From: Thalassovita mediterranea | GTDB lineage: Bacteria > Pseudomonadota > Alphaproteobacteria > Caulobacterales > Hyphomonadaceae | DNA: 64,000 bases | Assembly: GCA_019448215.1 (NCBI GenBank) | Contig: CP080408.1 | Span: 248,001-312,000, forward strand | Direction: 5' to 3' | Shown: one piece after another, positions 36,044-45,119 of the stretch | How positions within the stretch are numbered: the stretch's first letter is position 1 | Layout: each line of letters begins with the position of its first letter | Position numbers and translations under genes: made by a program | Notes under the pieces: model-generated | Told to the model about the DNA's origin: nothing | Database searches by the model: none | What the model saw: only the letters and a program-made list of their open reading frames with translations

Positions 36044-36928
36044 CTAGAGACCGGACGGAAGCGCCCAGCCGCGGCGATAGCAAGCCGCGATCACCGTATT
36101 GCGCAGCAGGCAGGCAATCGTCATCGGGCCGACACCGCCCGGCACTGGCGTGATATGGCCAGCGACTTTCTCGCAGTCGCCAAAATCCGCATCGCCAACA
36201 AGGCGCGTCTTGCCTTCGCCCTTCTCAGGCGCATCGATCCGGTTGATGCCGACATCGATCACAACGGCGCCGGGCTTAACCCAGTCACCCTTGACCATTT
36301 CAGGTCGCCCGACCGCAGGCACCAGTATGTCCGCCGTGCGGCAAAGCGCGGCGAGGTCCTTTGTGCGCGAATGCGCGATCGTCACCGTGCAATTCTCTGC
36401 AAGGAATAGAAGCGCGGCAGGCTTGCCCACCAGAATGGAGCGGCCGATCACGACCACATTCTTGCCAGAAAGATCGTCCCCCAGAACCGACTTGGCGAGG
36501 ATGACACAGCCCGTCGGCGTACATGGACGAAGACCATCCTTGCCAAGGACCAGCCGCCCTGCGCTCGCCTCTGTCAGACCATCGACATCCTTTGCCGGCG
36601 CGATGCATTCGATAGCGCGCTGCTCATCGAGCCCCTTGGGCAGTGGCAGCTGGAGCAGGATGCCATCAACCTCATCATCACCGTTCAGACGGGAGATAAG
36701 CGCTTCTACCTCATCCTGGCTCGCATCCACCGGCAGGTGATGGTGCAGCGAGCGCATGCCAGCCTCTTCGGTCTGGCGCACCTTGTTTCGCACATAGACC
36801 TGGCTTGCAGGGTCCTCGCCGACGAGCACAACAGCCAGTGTCGGCTGCCCCGGAAGCGTCTTGACCGCCTCGCCCACTTTCGCGCGCACATCCGCAGCGA
36901 CCTGTTTGCCATCGATACGTTCAGCCAT
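36044..36928 (-). CDS. folD: Bifunctional methylene-THF dehydrogenase / methenyl-THF cyclohydrolase
   Basis: Interconverts 5,10-methylene-, methenyl- and 10-formyl-tetrahydrofolate with NADP. 294 residues. Seen: [16 protein letters not shown] with the catalytic Lys region, [40 protein letters not shown] (dinucleotide site) and [14 protein letters not shown]. The start overlaps the DUF167 gene by eight bases. It uses the one-carbon unit made by the glycine cleavage operon at 10-15 kb. Confidence 0.97.
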   Translation of the reverse strand: MAERIDGKQVAADVRAKVGEAVKTLPGQPTLAVVLVGEDPASQVYVRNKVRQTEEAGMRSLHHHLPVDASQDEVEALISRLNGDDEVDGILLQLPLPKGLDEQRAIECIAPAKDVDGLTEASAGRLVLGKDGLRPCTPTGCVILAKSVLGDDLSGKNVVVIGRSILVGKPAALLFLAENCTVTIAHSRTKDLAALCRTADILVPAVGRPEMVKGDWVKPGAVVIDVGINRIDAPEKGEGKTRLVGDADFGDCEKVAGHITPVPGGVGPMTIACLLRNTVIAACYRRGWALPSGL

Positions 36929-37208
36929 CGCCCATCCACTCCTCGATCTGGCGCGCTGCCGCGCTGCCGGTTTCGGTCTCGATGTCCACGCCTTTAGTGC
37001 GGCTCGTCTGCCCGGTCACCACCTTTACGGCAGATTTCGGCAGGCCAAGCGCCTTGGCGAGCAGCGCCTCCACAGCACCGTTCGCCTTGCCCTTTTCAGG
37101 CACGGCGCGCACGCGGACTTTCAGGCTTGGTCGCCCGTCGGCGTCATGGGTCAGGTCTTCGATACGGTCAGCCGAAGCATTCGGCGTTACCCGGACCGAG
37201 AGACGCAT
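36921..37208 (-). CDS. yggU: DUF167 / YggU-family protein
   Basis: 95 residues. [12 protein letters not shown] at the start and [26 protein letters not shown] are the family core, followed by [15 protein letters not shown]. Function unknown, although the fold is known. It lies in the yggT-yggU-folD string; ends overlap on both sides (TGATG with yggT, eight bases with folD). Confidence 0.92.
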   Translation of the reverse strand: MRLSVRVTPNASADRIEDLTHDADGRPSLKVRVRAVPEKGKANGAVEALLAKALGLPKSAVKVVTGQTSRTKGVDIETETGSAAARQIEEWMGDG

Positions 37209-37516
37209 CAGCCCGGAGTCGCAAATAGAAGCGTTGGGAACAGCCAGTCTCGGATGAACAGGATCAACAGCGCCAGGATAAAGACCGACAGGTCCAGCTG
37301 GCCAAGCGGCGGGATCGTGTTGCGGATCGGGCGCAGCAGTGGCTCAAGTACCGATTCAAGCATCGAATAGATCTGGCGGGCAATCTGGCCGTAAGGCGAC
37401 AGGATATTGAACGTAAATAGCCAGCTCATGATCACATAGGCGAAAAGCGCAAACAGGATCAGCGTCAGGATCGGATAAACGAAGTACTGGTATAGCGCCA
37501 AAGCGAGGTCCTGCAC
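37208..37516 (-). CDS. yggT: YggT-family membrane protein
   Basis: 102 residues with two membrane spans of the YGGT repeat: YFVYPILTLILFALFAYVIM and LDLSVFILALLILFIRDWL, between which lies LLRPIRNTIPPLGQLD. The start is GTG 37516, with AAGGAG 9 bases upstream; the longer ATG frame reads through unrelated sequence. YggT proteins are linked to osmotic or envelope functions and cytokinetic proteins, without a settled role. Confidence 0.9.
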   Translation of the reverse strand: MQDLALALYQYFVYPILTLILFALFAYVIMSWLFTFNILSPYGQIARQIYSMLESVLEPLLRPIRNTIPPLGQLDLSVFILALLILFIRDWLFPTLLFATPG

Positions 37517-37684
37517 GGGTCTGATCTCCTTGTCTTTGAGAGGCCTGACTAAGCCGAATGCCCCGCGCTCTGCAATATGAAAGCTGCGCAGGTTCACTCT
37601 GGGGAAGGCCCGCTTTTCTGAGAAGTCCGCTTGCCGCAGGCGGGAAACCCTTCCATCTTCAACCTGCGCACGAAGTGGGGGCAC

Positions 37685-38905
37685 ATGCTGCATCAGGGCG
37701 AAATCGAACAACCTTTACGCCCACTGAGCGGGTGGCAGAAAGGTATCATCGCCTTTGCCAACGTGGCCATGGGCGCCGGCATGACGATCAACTTCGTCGT
37801 GGTCGCTCCCCTCGCGCGGGAAGCTGGCCTCACCGAAATTCAGGTCGCAGGCATCCTGACCCTTTCGGCCGCGATCTACGCGCTGATGATTCCACAATGG
37901 GGCCGCTGGGCTGACCGGTTCGGGCGCAAGCGGGTCATGGTGTTCTCACTCATGGCGATGGCCGGCACGAACACGCTCTTCGTCCTCGCCCTCCAGGCCG
38001 CGCTGGCTGGCTTGGTAACGGGGCTATCGACCTTTTTCCTGCTCGCCTTCATGCGCATCTGGTTCGGGCTGCTTTCGCCCGGACTTCAGCCCGCCGCCAT
38101 GGCCGCCATGACCGACGCGACGACGCCAGCAACGCGGGCGGGCGGACTTGGCATGCTGAGCGCGGGCATGGCGCTCGGCTCCATCCTCGGCCCTGCAGGC
38201 TCCAGCGTTCTTGCCAAGCTGGGCGCGCTCGCGCCAATCTGGGGCTCCATCATCTTCTGTGCGGCAGCAGGCGTCATCATCGCTTTCGCCTTGCCCAAGT
38301 CGCGCGGGCATCGCGACAGCAGCCGGCCAGAGCCGCTGCGCATGCGCGACCCTCGGGTCTTCCCGCACCTTGCCTTCCTGCTCTGCTATTTCATCGCGGT
38401 CGGCGCGATCCAGCAGACGCTCGCCTGGCTGATGGAAGACCGTTTCAACACGGCGCAGGCTGACACGGTGCAGGCCGTGGGGATCGTCTTCTCCTGCATG
38501 GCGGTGATGATGATCATCGTGCAGTTCGGCTATGTGCAGCGCGTCAATCCCTCGCCGCGCAAGATCTTGCCAATCGGCCTCGCCCTGATTGGCGCAGGCT
38601 ATATCGGCGCAGCGCTATTGAACGACTTCGTAATGATGTGCGCGGCCTTCTGCATGGTCGGCGCAGGCTCTGCCATGGCTGTACCCGCGGCCAACGCCCT
38701 TGGCAGCCTTGCCGTCGAGCGCCACGAACAGGGAAAGGCCGCCGCCCTTCTCTCGGCCGCGCCGCCATCGGGCTTCATCTTCGGCCCACTTCTCGGCGCC
38801 GCCCTCTACACGCTTGATAGCCGCCTGCCGCTTTTCATCAGTGCGGCGATGATGCTCTCCCTGCTTGGCTACCGCATCATTCGCGAAACACGGCGAGCGG
38901 CCTGA
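37685..38905 (+). CDS. Major facilitator superfamily transporter
   Basis: 406 residues, about 12 membrane helices. The loop 2-3 motif WADRFGRKRVMVFSL is the MFS signature A; GLGMLSAGMALGSILGPAGSS resembles motif C of drug antiporters. It is TetA-like in overall pattern but lacks evidence of substrate. The start at 37685 is by position; an in-frame TTG at 37631 is possible. It is divergent from yggT. Confidence 0.88.
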   Translation: MLHQGEIEQPLRPLSGWQKGIIAFANVAMGAGMTINFVVVAPLAREAGLTEIQVAGILTLSAAIYALMIPQWGRWADRFGRKRVMVFSLMAMAGTNTLFVLALQAALAGLVTGLSTFFLLAFMRIWFGLLSPGLQPAAMAAMTDATTPATRAGGLGMLSAGMALGSILGPAGSSVLAKLGALAPIWGSIIFCAAAGVIIAFALPKSRGHRDSSRPEPLRMRDPRVFPHLAFLLCYFIAVGAIQQTLAWLMEDRFNTAQADTVQAVGIVFSCMAVMMIIVQFGYVQRVNPSPRKILPIGLALIGAGYIGAALLNDFVMMCAAFCMVGAGSAMAVPAANALGSLAVERHEQGKAAALLSAAPPSGFIFGPLLGAALYTLDSRLPLFISAAMMLSLLGYRIIRETRRAA

Positions 38906-39000
38906 GCAACCCACCCCCTCTGTCCTGCGTTCACTGTGCGGGGGCTTGCCGATCACGTGTGTTCGGTTAGCTCAATTACAAAGCAATGGAGGCTGAACGA

Positions 39001-39546
39001 ATGAAACTGAATCTGAAACTTCTGGCCGGTTGCGCCACGGCGATAGCGCTTGTCGCCTGCGGCGGTCCCGAAACGGTAGATGAGACGCCAGCTGCAAACG
39101 ATCCGATCGAAAGTGAAGGCTCGCTGACTGAAGACCCTGAAGTGGGCATGGACGAAGCGCCGGGCGGCGACATGGACACGTCGATGTCAGACACGGCCAT
39201 GGACGCAAGCACTGGCGATGAAACGCTGGCCGCTCTCGAAGGCGACTGGGTCTCTGGCGACGATGATCTGTCAGAGATGTCCATCATCGATGGCACCGTG
39301 ACCATGATGTATGACGGCGAGGTGCTGAGTACCGAGACGATCGAGACCGTCGACAGCTGCCCTGATGCCCCGGGCGATACGAGCGGCCTTGAACTCATCA
39401 CCATGACGTCGGCAGAAGGTAACGAGACCCTCTGCTACGGCATCATTGCGCTGACCGAGGCCGAGCTGCAGCTCACCTCCTATCCACGCGGGAATACGCT
39501 GACCTATATCCGCATGCCAGCTGGCAGCGGCCTCGGCGAGGAATAG
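39001..39546 (+). CDS. Lipoprotein, unknown function
   Basis: 181 residues. Signal MKLNLKLLAGCATAIALVAC with Cys at residue 20, then an acidic Met/Asp/Glu-rich linker (PGGDMDTSMSDTAMDAST) and a small beta domain (LEGDWVSGDDDLSEMSI, TVTMMYDGEVLSTET, ETLCYGIIALTEAELQL). The linker is similar in style to the tail of the DsbA-like protein at 977-1774. ATG 39001 has GGAGG 9 bases upstream. Confidence 0.78.
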   Translation: MKLNLKLLAGCATAIALVACGGPETVDETPAANDPIESEGSLTEDPEVGMDEAPGGDMDTSMSDTAMDASTGDETLAALEGDWVSGDDDLSEMSIIDGTVTMMYDGEVLSTETIETVDSCPDAPGDTSGLELITMTSAEGNETLCYGIIALTEAELQLTSYPRGNTLTYIRMPAGSGLGEE

Positions 39547-39567
39547 TCGCTAATACTCACAAAGACG

Positions 39568-39600
39568 AAAAGCCGGAGGCAATCACGCCTCCGGCTTTTT
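39568..39600. terminator. Strong terminator between convergent genes
   Basis: 12-bp stem AAAGCCGGAGGC (39568-39579) with GCCTCCGGCTTT (39587-39598), then T-rich. A-rich sequence on the left allows it to work for the minus-strand VOC gene ending at 39602 as well. Confidence 0.92.
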
Positions 39601-39601
39601 C

Positions 39602-39976
39602 TTATCCGCCCATGGTGAAGGCGTTGAGCTTGTTGCCATCCGGGTCGCGGAAATAGGCGGCGTAGAAGCCATCCTCACCGCGCGGCCCCGGCGCCCCCTC
39701 ATCACTGCCACCATTAGCAAGCGCAATCTCATAGAGCTTGTCGACCTGCGCGCGGTCCTTGGCCTGCAGCGCGACCATGGTGCCATTGCCAACGCTTGCC
39801 GGCTTGCCATCGAAGGGCTTGGTCGCTGCGATGCCCGCGGGCCCGTCCCACGCCCCCCAGGCGATGAAGGTCTCGAAGTCCATCATCCGCCCGGTGCCCA
39901 TCTCAGTGGCTATGGCGTCATAGAATTTAGCCGCGCGCTGGATGTCATTCGTGCCAAAGGTCACATAACCGATCAT
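39602..39976 (-). CDS. VOC-family protein
   Basis: 124 residues. MIGYVTFGTNDIQRAAKFYDAI is the first VOC half, and GFYAAYFRDPDGNKLNAF the second. The metal-ligand His at residue 5 is absent (Thr/Phe), and Asn replaces Glu at the C-terminal ligand site (KLNAF), so a glyoxalase-like metal site is doubtful. More likely a binding protein or another VOC activity. It lies last in a minus-strand run with the lipoprotein and SDR. Confidence 0.85.
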   Translation of the reverse strand: MIGYVTFGTNDIQRAAKFYDAIATEMGTGRMMDFETFIAWGAWDGPAGIAATKPFDGKPASVGNGTMVALQAKDRAQVDKLYEIALANGGSDEGAPGPRGEDGFYAAYFRDPDGNKLNAFTMGG

Positions 39977-40054
39977 TGTCCCACCTCCTGTTTCGGGAGT
40001 GTGAACATAGCATGAACACCTATTCTTTGGCGAGCAAATTCTGAGAGCGCCGAC

Positions 40055-40810
40055 CTAGCGGATAAAGTCGCCCCGGCAGCCACCCTCTGCCTGGCTTGGC
40101 GTGCCAAGGAAGATGTCCTCAAAGATCAGCCGGTCGCCCTCGATCATCGCGCGTCCTTCGGTCACCATGTCTTCCGGAATCTGGTTGCCGCCTTCGACCT
40201 CGAAGCTGAACGCGCCGGTTGCCGGATCATAGTCAAAAGCCGCCCAATAATCCTTGTAGACCTCGAACGGCGTCCAGGTGACCGACATCTCGCCGCCGCC
40301 GCTGAAGACGAGTTCCTGCACCGCGCTGTAAGGCGGACAGGTCCCCGCCTCCTGCCGCCAGACGCCGACAAAAGGGTTCTGCTCCGCACTGAAGACCTCG
40401 ATCGGCCCGCCAATCAGATGACGCCCCCGATAGGTGCCCTCGACCCGCACCCGTGCGCCCGCCTCTACATCCGGCGAAATTGTCAGAAAAGCTGTGCCCG
40501 TCTCATCGCGCGAGAAACGACCGGCCTCTGCAGGGATGACATTGAGGTCGCCGATACACCCCGCAGGCACCGAATTGTAGCCGCCCGGCATATCGGTCCA
40601 GTAAGGCTGGAGGGAAATCGTGTCGCCCGGCTCAGCTGCGCGTGGCTCCATCCAGAAAAAGAAGACCTTGTCGCCCACCGCCGGACAGGCTTCGCCCGTG
40701 AGAATGGCGCGCCGCGCGGCCTCTTGCGGATCTTTCGGGCTTGCCTGACAGGCCGGCGCGCCAAGAATGCCACCGGCCGCCATTAGGCTCACGAAAAGTG
40801 CGTGCTTCAT
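40055..40810 (-). CDS. Probable lipoprotein, unknown function
   Basis: 251 residues. MKHALFVSLMAAGGILGAPAC gives a lipobox-like end with Cys at residue 21. The mature part is beta-rich, with Gly and acidic residues (KVFFFWMEPRAAEPGDTISLQPYW, GTYRGRHLIGGPIEVF, FVGVWRQEAGTC). A C-terminal lipocalin-like pattern is possible (W at FVGVWRQ; later EMSVTWTPFEVY). No family recognised. It follows the SDR by 28 bases. Confidence 0.72.
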   Translation of the reverse strand: MKHALFVSLMAAGGILGAPACQASPKDPQEAARRAILTGEACPAVGDKVFFFWMEPRAAEPGDTISLQPYWTDMPGGYNSVPAGCIGDLNVIPAEAGRFSRDETGTAFLTISPDVEAGARVRVEGTYRGRHLIGGPIEVFSAEQNPFVGVWRQEAGTCPPYSAVQELVFSGGGEMSVTWTPFEVYKDYWAAFDYDPATGAFSFEVEGGNQIPEDMVTEGRAMIEGDRLIFEDIFLGTPSQAEGGCRGDFIR

Positions 40811-40838
40811 AAGTCCCCCACCTCAACTCCGGGCGAGA

Positions 40839-41612
40839 CTACATCGCAGAGATGCCGCCATCCACCTTGAGCTCGATGCCCGTGACCAGCTTGCTCTCAT
40901 CAGACGCGAGATAAAGCACCGCATAGGCGATATCGTCCGGCTCACCGACCTTGCCGAGCGGGATCTGACGGCCAAGCTTCTTCAGCGCCTCTTCCTCACC
41001 GAACATTTCCTTGGTCCGGTCGAGAATCGGCGTGTTGATGAAGACAGGGTGAACCGAGTTACAGCGGATCTGACCGCCCGTCTTTGCGCAGTGAAGCGCA
41101 ATCGACTTCGACATGTGCCGCACCGCCGCCTTGGCCGTGTTGTAGGCGATATAGTTGCCGCTCGCGATGATGCCGGCGATGGATGAGATGTTCACGATCG
41201 AGCCAAGCCCATGATCGCGCATCAGGGGGATGGCATACTTGCAGCCATGGAAGATCGAATCGACATCGATCTCCTGCACCTTGCGGAACATCTCGTAATT
41301 CTCGTCCTCGACAGAGCCGAGCGAGCCGATACCGGCATTGTTGACCAGGATGTTCAGCCCGCCCATCGCGTCATGGGCCTCTTTCAGGACGGTCTGCCAG
41401 CGGTCTGCATCGGTGACATCATGCTGCCAGGCAAAGGCTGTGCCCTTGCCAAGTTCGGCATTTATCGCCGCCGCGACCTTGTCTGCGCCATCGCCATTGA
41501 TGTCGGTCACGGTGACCTTCGCGCCCTCGCGCGCGAGCATCCATGCGGTGGCCTCGCCAAGCCCCTGCGCGCCACCTGTGATGAAAGCCTTCTTGCCCGA
41601 AACTCTGCCCAT
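40839..41612 (-). CDS. Short-chain dehydrogenase/reductase
   Basis: 257 residues, classical [13 protein letters not shown] nucleotide loop, NNAGIGSLG, Ser in [24 protein letters not shown] with the catalytic Tyr-x-x-x-Lys. An acidic residue after the second strand (VTDINGDGA) suggests NAD(H). Substrate unknown. ATG 41612 follows GAGAGG. It is divergent from the hybrid kinase. Confidence 0.92.
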   Translation of the reverse strand: MGRVSGKKAFITGGAQGLGEATAWMLAREGAKVTVTDINGDGADKVAAAINAELGKGTAFAWQHDVTDADRWQTVLKEAHDAMGGLNILVNNAGIGSLGSVEDENYEMFRKVQEIDVDSIFHGCKYAIPLMRDHGLGSIVNISSIAGIIASGNYIAYNTAKAAVRHMSKSIALHCAKTGGQIRCNSVHPVFINTPILDRTKEMFGEEEALKKLGRQIPLGKVGEPDDIAYAVLYLASDESKLVTGIELKVDGGISAM

Positions 41613-41784
41613 TTTCTGCGTTCCTCTCGCCCTGTTCTTGTCTGTTGCAGCGCTTGCAGTTCCAGCTTCGCTGGCCTGCGTCAAGGTTGAAGGGGCCCAG
41701 CTCAACGTGTGCTTTCCCTGCCGTGAAGCTTTTTTAAATGATTTTGCGGTCTTCTCCCCTGCAAAATATAAAGGGGGAAGCCGC

Positions 41785-43455
41785 GTGCCACACCGCAAGG
41801 AAATCAATCTCACGCTGAATCAGGTTCTGGATGCTGTCGCCAGCATCGAGAACGGGTTTGCGCTTCACGGGCCGGATTTCGAGCTGCTTTACGTGAATGA
41901 GACGGCCAAATCCCACTTCCCAACATTTTACGAGCAGCTCTCGAAAGGCAAATCGCTGGAAGATGCGATGCTGGCCAGCACGCGGTCTATCATTGAGGAC
42001 AGCGAGCATTTCAGCACGGTCGATTACACCAATTCAGTCGTCGCGAAAGTACGCGGTTTCGGCACGATTGACGTGCAGACGGGCGACGGGCGGACCATCA
42101 AGGCGAGCTTTTCCCCGATGCCCGATGGCACGGTTCTCTGCCTCAGCCACGACATCACCGACATTCAGGAAAACCAGCGCAAGCTGCGGCATGCCAAGCG
42201 CGAAGCCCAGGCGGCCAGCGCAGCGAAATCCGAATTCCTGGCCTCGATGAGCCATGAGATCAGGACCCCTCTCAACGGAATCCTTGGCATGGCGCAGGCA
42301 CTTGCCTCCCGCCACCTCGACACGGATGAACGTGAGATGGTCGGCGCCATTCTTGATTGTTCGAAGTCGCTGATGACGCTGCTCAACGATATTCTCGACC
42401 TCTCCAAGATCGAAGCTGGCAAGCTCGACATCGCCCCGATCGCTGACGATTTCCGCCACAAGCTGAAACGCACTGAACGCTTTTATCACCCGAAGGCCGA
42501 AGAGAAGGGTCTCTTCCTGCGGGTCATCGTCGACAAGTCTGTGCCGTCAGTCCTCGAATTCGACCCGGTTCGCTTCCGCCAATGCGTCGACAATCTTGTG
42601 TCCAACGCTCTCAAATTCACCTCTGAAGGCGGTGTCATCGTCGCGGCCACCTGCGAGCCGACAGGCAAGGACGACCGCGTGAGGCTGAAAATCCATGTTT
42701 CCGACACTGGTATCGGCATGAGCGATGATCAGGTCGCACAGCTGTTTGAGAACTTTCAGCAGGCTGACCGGTCAACCACCCGTATCTATGGCGGCACAGG
42801 CCTTGGCCTCGCGATCACGCGCAAGCTTGCCCGCATGATGGGCGGCGATGTTTCTGTGGTCAGCAAGCCCGGCAAGGGCTCAATCTTCACGCTGAGCTTT
42901 GAGGCTGGGCTACCAGAGAATGCCGCAGCACCGAAACTGGTCGAAAGCTTCAAGCCGCACGAGGTCAAGATCCGCGACGAGCGCGTCGTTGATTTCCGCG
43001 GCAAGACGGCCCTCGTTGTGGACGATAACCGCATCAACCGCCGCGTGGCCCGCCTCTTCATTGAGCCTGTCGGTCTCCACGTCGTCGAAGCTTCTGGCGG
43101 CGAAGAAGCGCTCGAAATCCTTGCGAAGACCAAGGTCGATATCGTGCTGCTCGACATTCACATGCCGAAAATGGATGGCCCGGAGACGCTCACGCGACTG
43201 CGTGCCATGGGCGGTGTCTGCGAGACGGTGCCTGTAATCGCGCTCACCGCTGACGCAATGGCAGGCGACCGCGAGCGCTATCTAAAGATTGGCATGTCAG
43301 ACTATGTCTCCAAGCCGATCGACGAACGCCAGCTTATCGCTGTGATGAGCCGCTGCATGTCGGCCGCAGGGCCAGAAGTCGCTGCACGTCGCAGCGAAGA
43401 AGACACCGAAACCCTCGGCGCTATCGACAGCCTGATCCAGCGGATGAGTGCCTAG
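41785..43455 (+). CDS. Soluble hybrid histidine kinase (PAS-HisKA-HATPase-REC)
   Basis: 556 residues, no membrane segment. A PAS-like sensor (about 8-130; [23 protein letters not shown]), HisKA with phospho-acceptor His157 in [12 protein letters not shown], HATPase with [10 protein letters not shown] and [13 protein letters not shown], and a receiver with Asp457 in [12 protein letters not shown] and Lys in DYVSKPIDE. An intramolecular relay to a separate phosphotransferase is inferred. The start is GTG 41785, AGGGGG 7 bases upstream; the longer frame overlaps the divergent SDR. The 3' end overlaps phhB by four bases. No cognate regulator is next to it. Confidence 0.9.
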   Translation: MPHRKEINLTLNQVLDAVASIENGFALHGPDFELLYVNETAKSHFPTFYEQLSKGKSLEDAMLASTRSIIEDSEHFSTVDYTNSVVAKVRGFGTIDVQTGDGRTIKASFSPMPDGTVLCLSHDITDIQENQRKLRHAKREAQAASAAKSEFLASMSHEIRTPLNGILGMAQALASRHLDTDEREMVGAILDCSKSLMTLLNDILDLSKIEAGKLDIAPIADDFRHKLKRTERFYHPKAEEKGLFLRVIVDKSVPSVLEFDPVRFRQCVDNLVSNALKFTSEGGVIVAATCEPTGKDDRVRLKIHVSDTGIGMSDDQVAQLFENFQQADRSTTRIYGGTGLGLAITRKLARMMGGDVSVVSKPGKGSIFTLSFEAGLPENAAAPKLVESFKPHEVKIRDERVVDFRGKTALVVDDNRINRRVARLFIEPVGLHVVEASGGEEALEILAKTKVDIVLLDIHMPKMDGPETLTRLRAMGGVCETVPVIALTADAMAGDRERYLKIGMSDYVSKPIDERQLIAVMSRCMSAAGPEVAARRSEEDTETLGAIDSLIQRMSA

Positions 43456-43745
43456 GCCAGCTTGGCGGCAAAGCCATCCATCTTGGTGGCAAGGTCGATA
43501 TCCTTCTGCGTGACGCCGCCCGCGTCATGGGTCGTCAGCGTGACCTCGACCGTATTGTAGACATTGAACCATTCAGGATGGTGGTCGGCCTTCTCTGCCT
43601 GCGTCGCGCTTGCGCTCATAAAGGCAAAAGCGGTGGCGAAGTCCTCGAACTTGAATGTCTTGGTGATCGCATCGGTGTCGCCGTCTGCGGCTTTCCAGCC
43701 TTTGACCTTGGATAGGACGTCTTCGACTTTCATCTTGTCGGCCAT
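43452..43745 (-). CDS. phhB: 4a-hydroxytetrahydrobiopterin dehydratase
   Basis: 97 residues. The active-site motif [17 protein letters not shown] and [11 protein letters not shown] identify a PCD/DCoH protein. It recycles pterin for aromatic amino acid hydroxylases, or has a separate role in molybdopterin metabolism; no phhA is nearby. It is the last gene of HAD-lipoprotein-phhB. The two convergent stop codons share CTAG at 43452-43455. Confidence 0.95.
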   Translation of the reverse strand: MADKMKVEDVLSKVKGWKAADGDTDAITKTFKFEDFATAFAFMSASATQAEKADHHPEWFNVYNTVEVTLTTHDAGGVTQKDIDLATKMDGFAAKLA

Positions 43746-43747
43746 TG

Positions 43748-44362
43748 CTATTCCTCTCCTGATATCTCGTGAACATAATAGAGCCAGCGGCCGTCCTCGG
43801 CGATTGCTGTGCGGATGCCGGGATAGCCGCGCCCTTCCCTGACTTGTGCAATCCCTGCCTCGCCGACCAGTTCCTCAAGCCTTGCTCTCTGGCTGAAATT
43901 CAGCCGCTCGGGCAGCAGTGCCTCTGGCTCAAGGGCAGCAAGTTCCGGCCAGACATACCAGGTCTCCCCCGCCACCATCTTCACGCCATAAGGCCCGTCC
44001 AGCAGCTCCTCGAGACGAAGGATCGGATCAAAGCCCGTGCGGCGAAGCAGGTCCCAATGGTCGCCATGAGACGCCCCGGCGAAGTTGGAGACAAATCCGG
44101 ACTGTGAGCCTGCAAGCCGCGTCAGCTGGCGAAGCGAATTGCTTTCGATGATCGCGCGGAGCTCCCCAATCGTCTCCTGCGCCGGTACACTCAGCGCAGT
44201 ACGGTCAGCTTCGGCCTCACGGCTTGGCACCATATATTCCGGCGCCTGCTCGACCTGCAGCATCACCTTCTCGCGCGCATGCTCCTCACCGCAGGCAGCT
44301 AGCCCGGAGATCAGGACAATACTCGCGATGAGGCGGATAAAAGTCAGTCTGTCAGCGTCCAT
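43748..44362 (-). CDS. Lipoprotein, unknown function
   Basis: 204 residues. Lipobox SGLAAC with Cys at residue 24. The mature part resembles a small alpha/beta domain, with DHWDLLRRTGFDPILRLEELL, GPYGVKMVAGETWYVWPELAAL and GRGYPGIRTAIAEDGRWLYYVH; the last segment looks like a periplasmic sensing or binding domain, but no family is recognised. The gene overlaps the HAD gene upstream by 19 bases and precedes phhB by two bases. Confidence 0.75.
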   Translation of the reverse strand: MDADRLTFIRLIASIVLISGLAACGEEHAREKVMLQVEQAPEYMVPSREAEADRTALSVPAQETIGELRAIIESNSLRQLTRLAGSQSGFVSNFAGASHGDHWDLLRRTGFDPILRLEELLDGPYGVKMVAGETWYVWPELAALEPEALLPERLNFSQRARLEELVGEAGIAQVREGRGYPGIRTAIAEDGRWLYYVHEISGEE

Positions 44363-44997
44363 CCGGTCGCAGCTTCCAGGTCAGACAAGAGCTGGTCCTC
44401 ATTGAGAACCTTGATCGTCGTCATCCCCATTGCCCGTGCAGGTTTCAGATTGATGCCAAGATCATCGAGATAGACGCAATGCTTCGGGTCGACATCCAGC
44501 GCTTCGCACATCAGCGCGTAAATACGTGGATCAGGCTTGCGGATGCCGAGCTTTGAGCTCTCGATCATCTCGTCGAACAGGCCGAAGACCTTCTCGATCT
44601 CGCTTGCCCGGCTTTCATCGGTCTGCATCCCTGCGCCCTTGCCGACTGGCGCATTATTCGTGATGCAGCCCACTTTCACCTTCGCCTTGCAGCGTTTCAG
44701 CGCCTCGACGACACGCGGGCGCAGATTACCCGACAAAAGCCCAAGAATATCCTTGCCAGGCACCGAATGGCCCAGCGCTTCGGCCTCCTTGCGAAACAGC
44801 TCGTCGAACTCCTCAGCGTTCACCTTTGACTGCTCGAGCTTGGCCCAGGCATTGGTGTCGCCATTGACGGCGTTGACGCCGCGAATGAAGTCCTTGGGAA
44901 GGCCCTTTTCGGCCTCATAGCGGTTGAACGCTTCGAAGGGTGAGGAGGTGAGCACACCGCCAAAGTCCCAGATCACGGCTTGTATCTTATCGGTCAT
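44344..44997 (-). CDS. HAD-superfamily (IA) hydrolase
   Basis: 217 residues. Motif I VIWDFGGVLTSSPF: the nucleophile Asp is present, but the usual second Asp is Gly (DFGGV), as in the ACAD10/epoxide-hydrolase N-terminal phosphatase-like group. Motif II CITNNAP, motif III Lys in GIRKPDPRIY, motif IV YLDDLGINLKPARAMG. A phosphatase or dehalogenase role is uncertain. It is the first of a three-gene string and lies 122 bases after divL, a gap without recognisable genes. Confidence 0.87.
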   Translation of the reverse strand: MTDKIQAVIWDFGGVLTSSPFEAFNRYEAEKGLPKDFIRGVNAVNGDTNAWAKLEQSKVNAEEFDELFRKEAEALGHSVPGKDILGLLSGNLRPRVVEALKRCKAKVKVGCITNNAPVGKGAGMQTDESRASEIEKVFGLFDEMIESSKLGIRKPDPRIYALMCEALDVDPKHCVYLDDLGINLKPARAMGMTTIKVLNEDQLLSDLEAATGWTLTD

Positions 44998-45119
44998 GCC
45001 AAAAGCTGTAACGGCTCGCTGGAAGGCTGTCGACAAGTCACGTCGCGGCGGCTGTGGACATCATCGCAAAGGCTGGACTCTGTGCGGTTGTGGGACGCGC
45101 AGAGCCGCCCCAGCCATCC

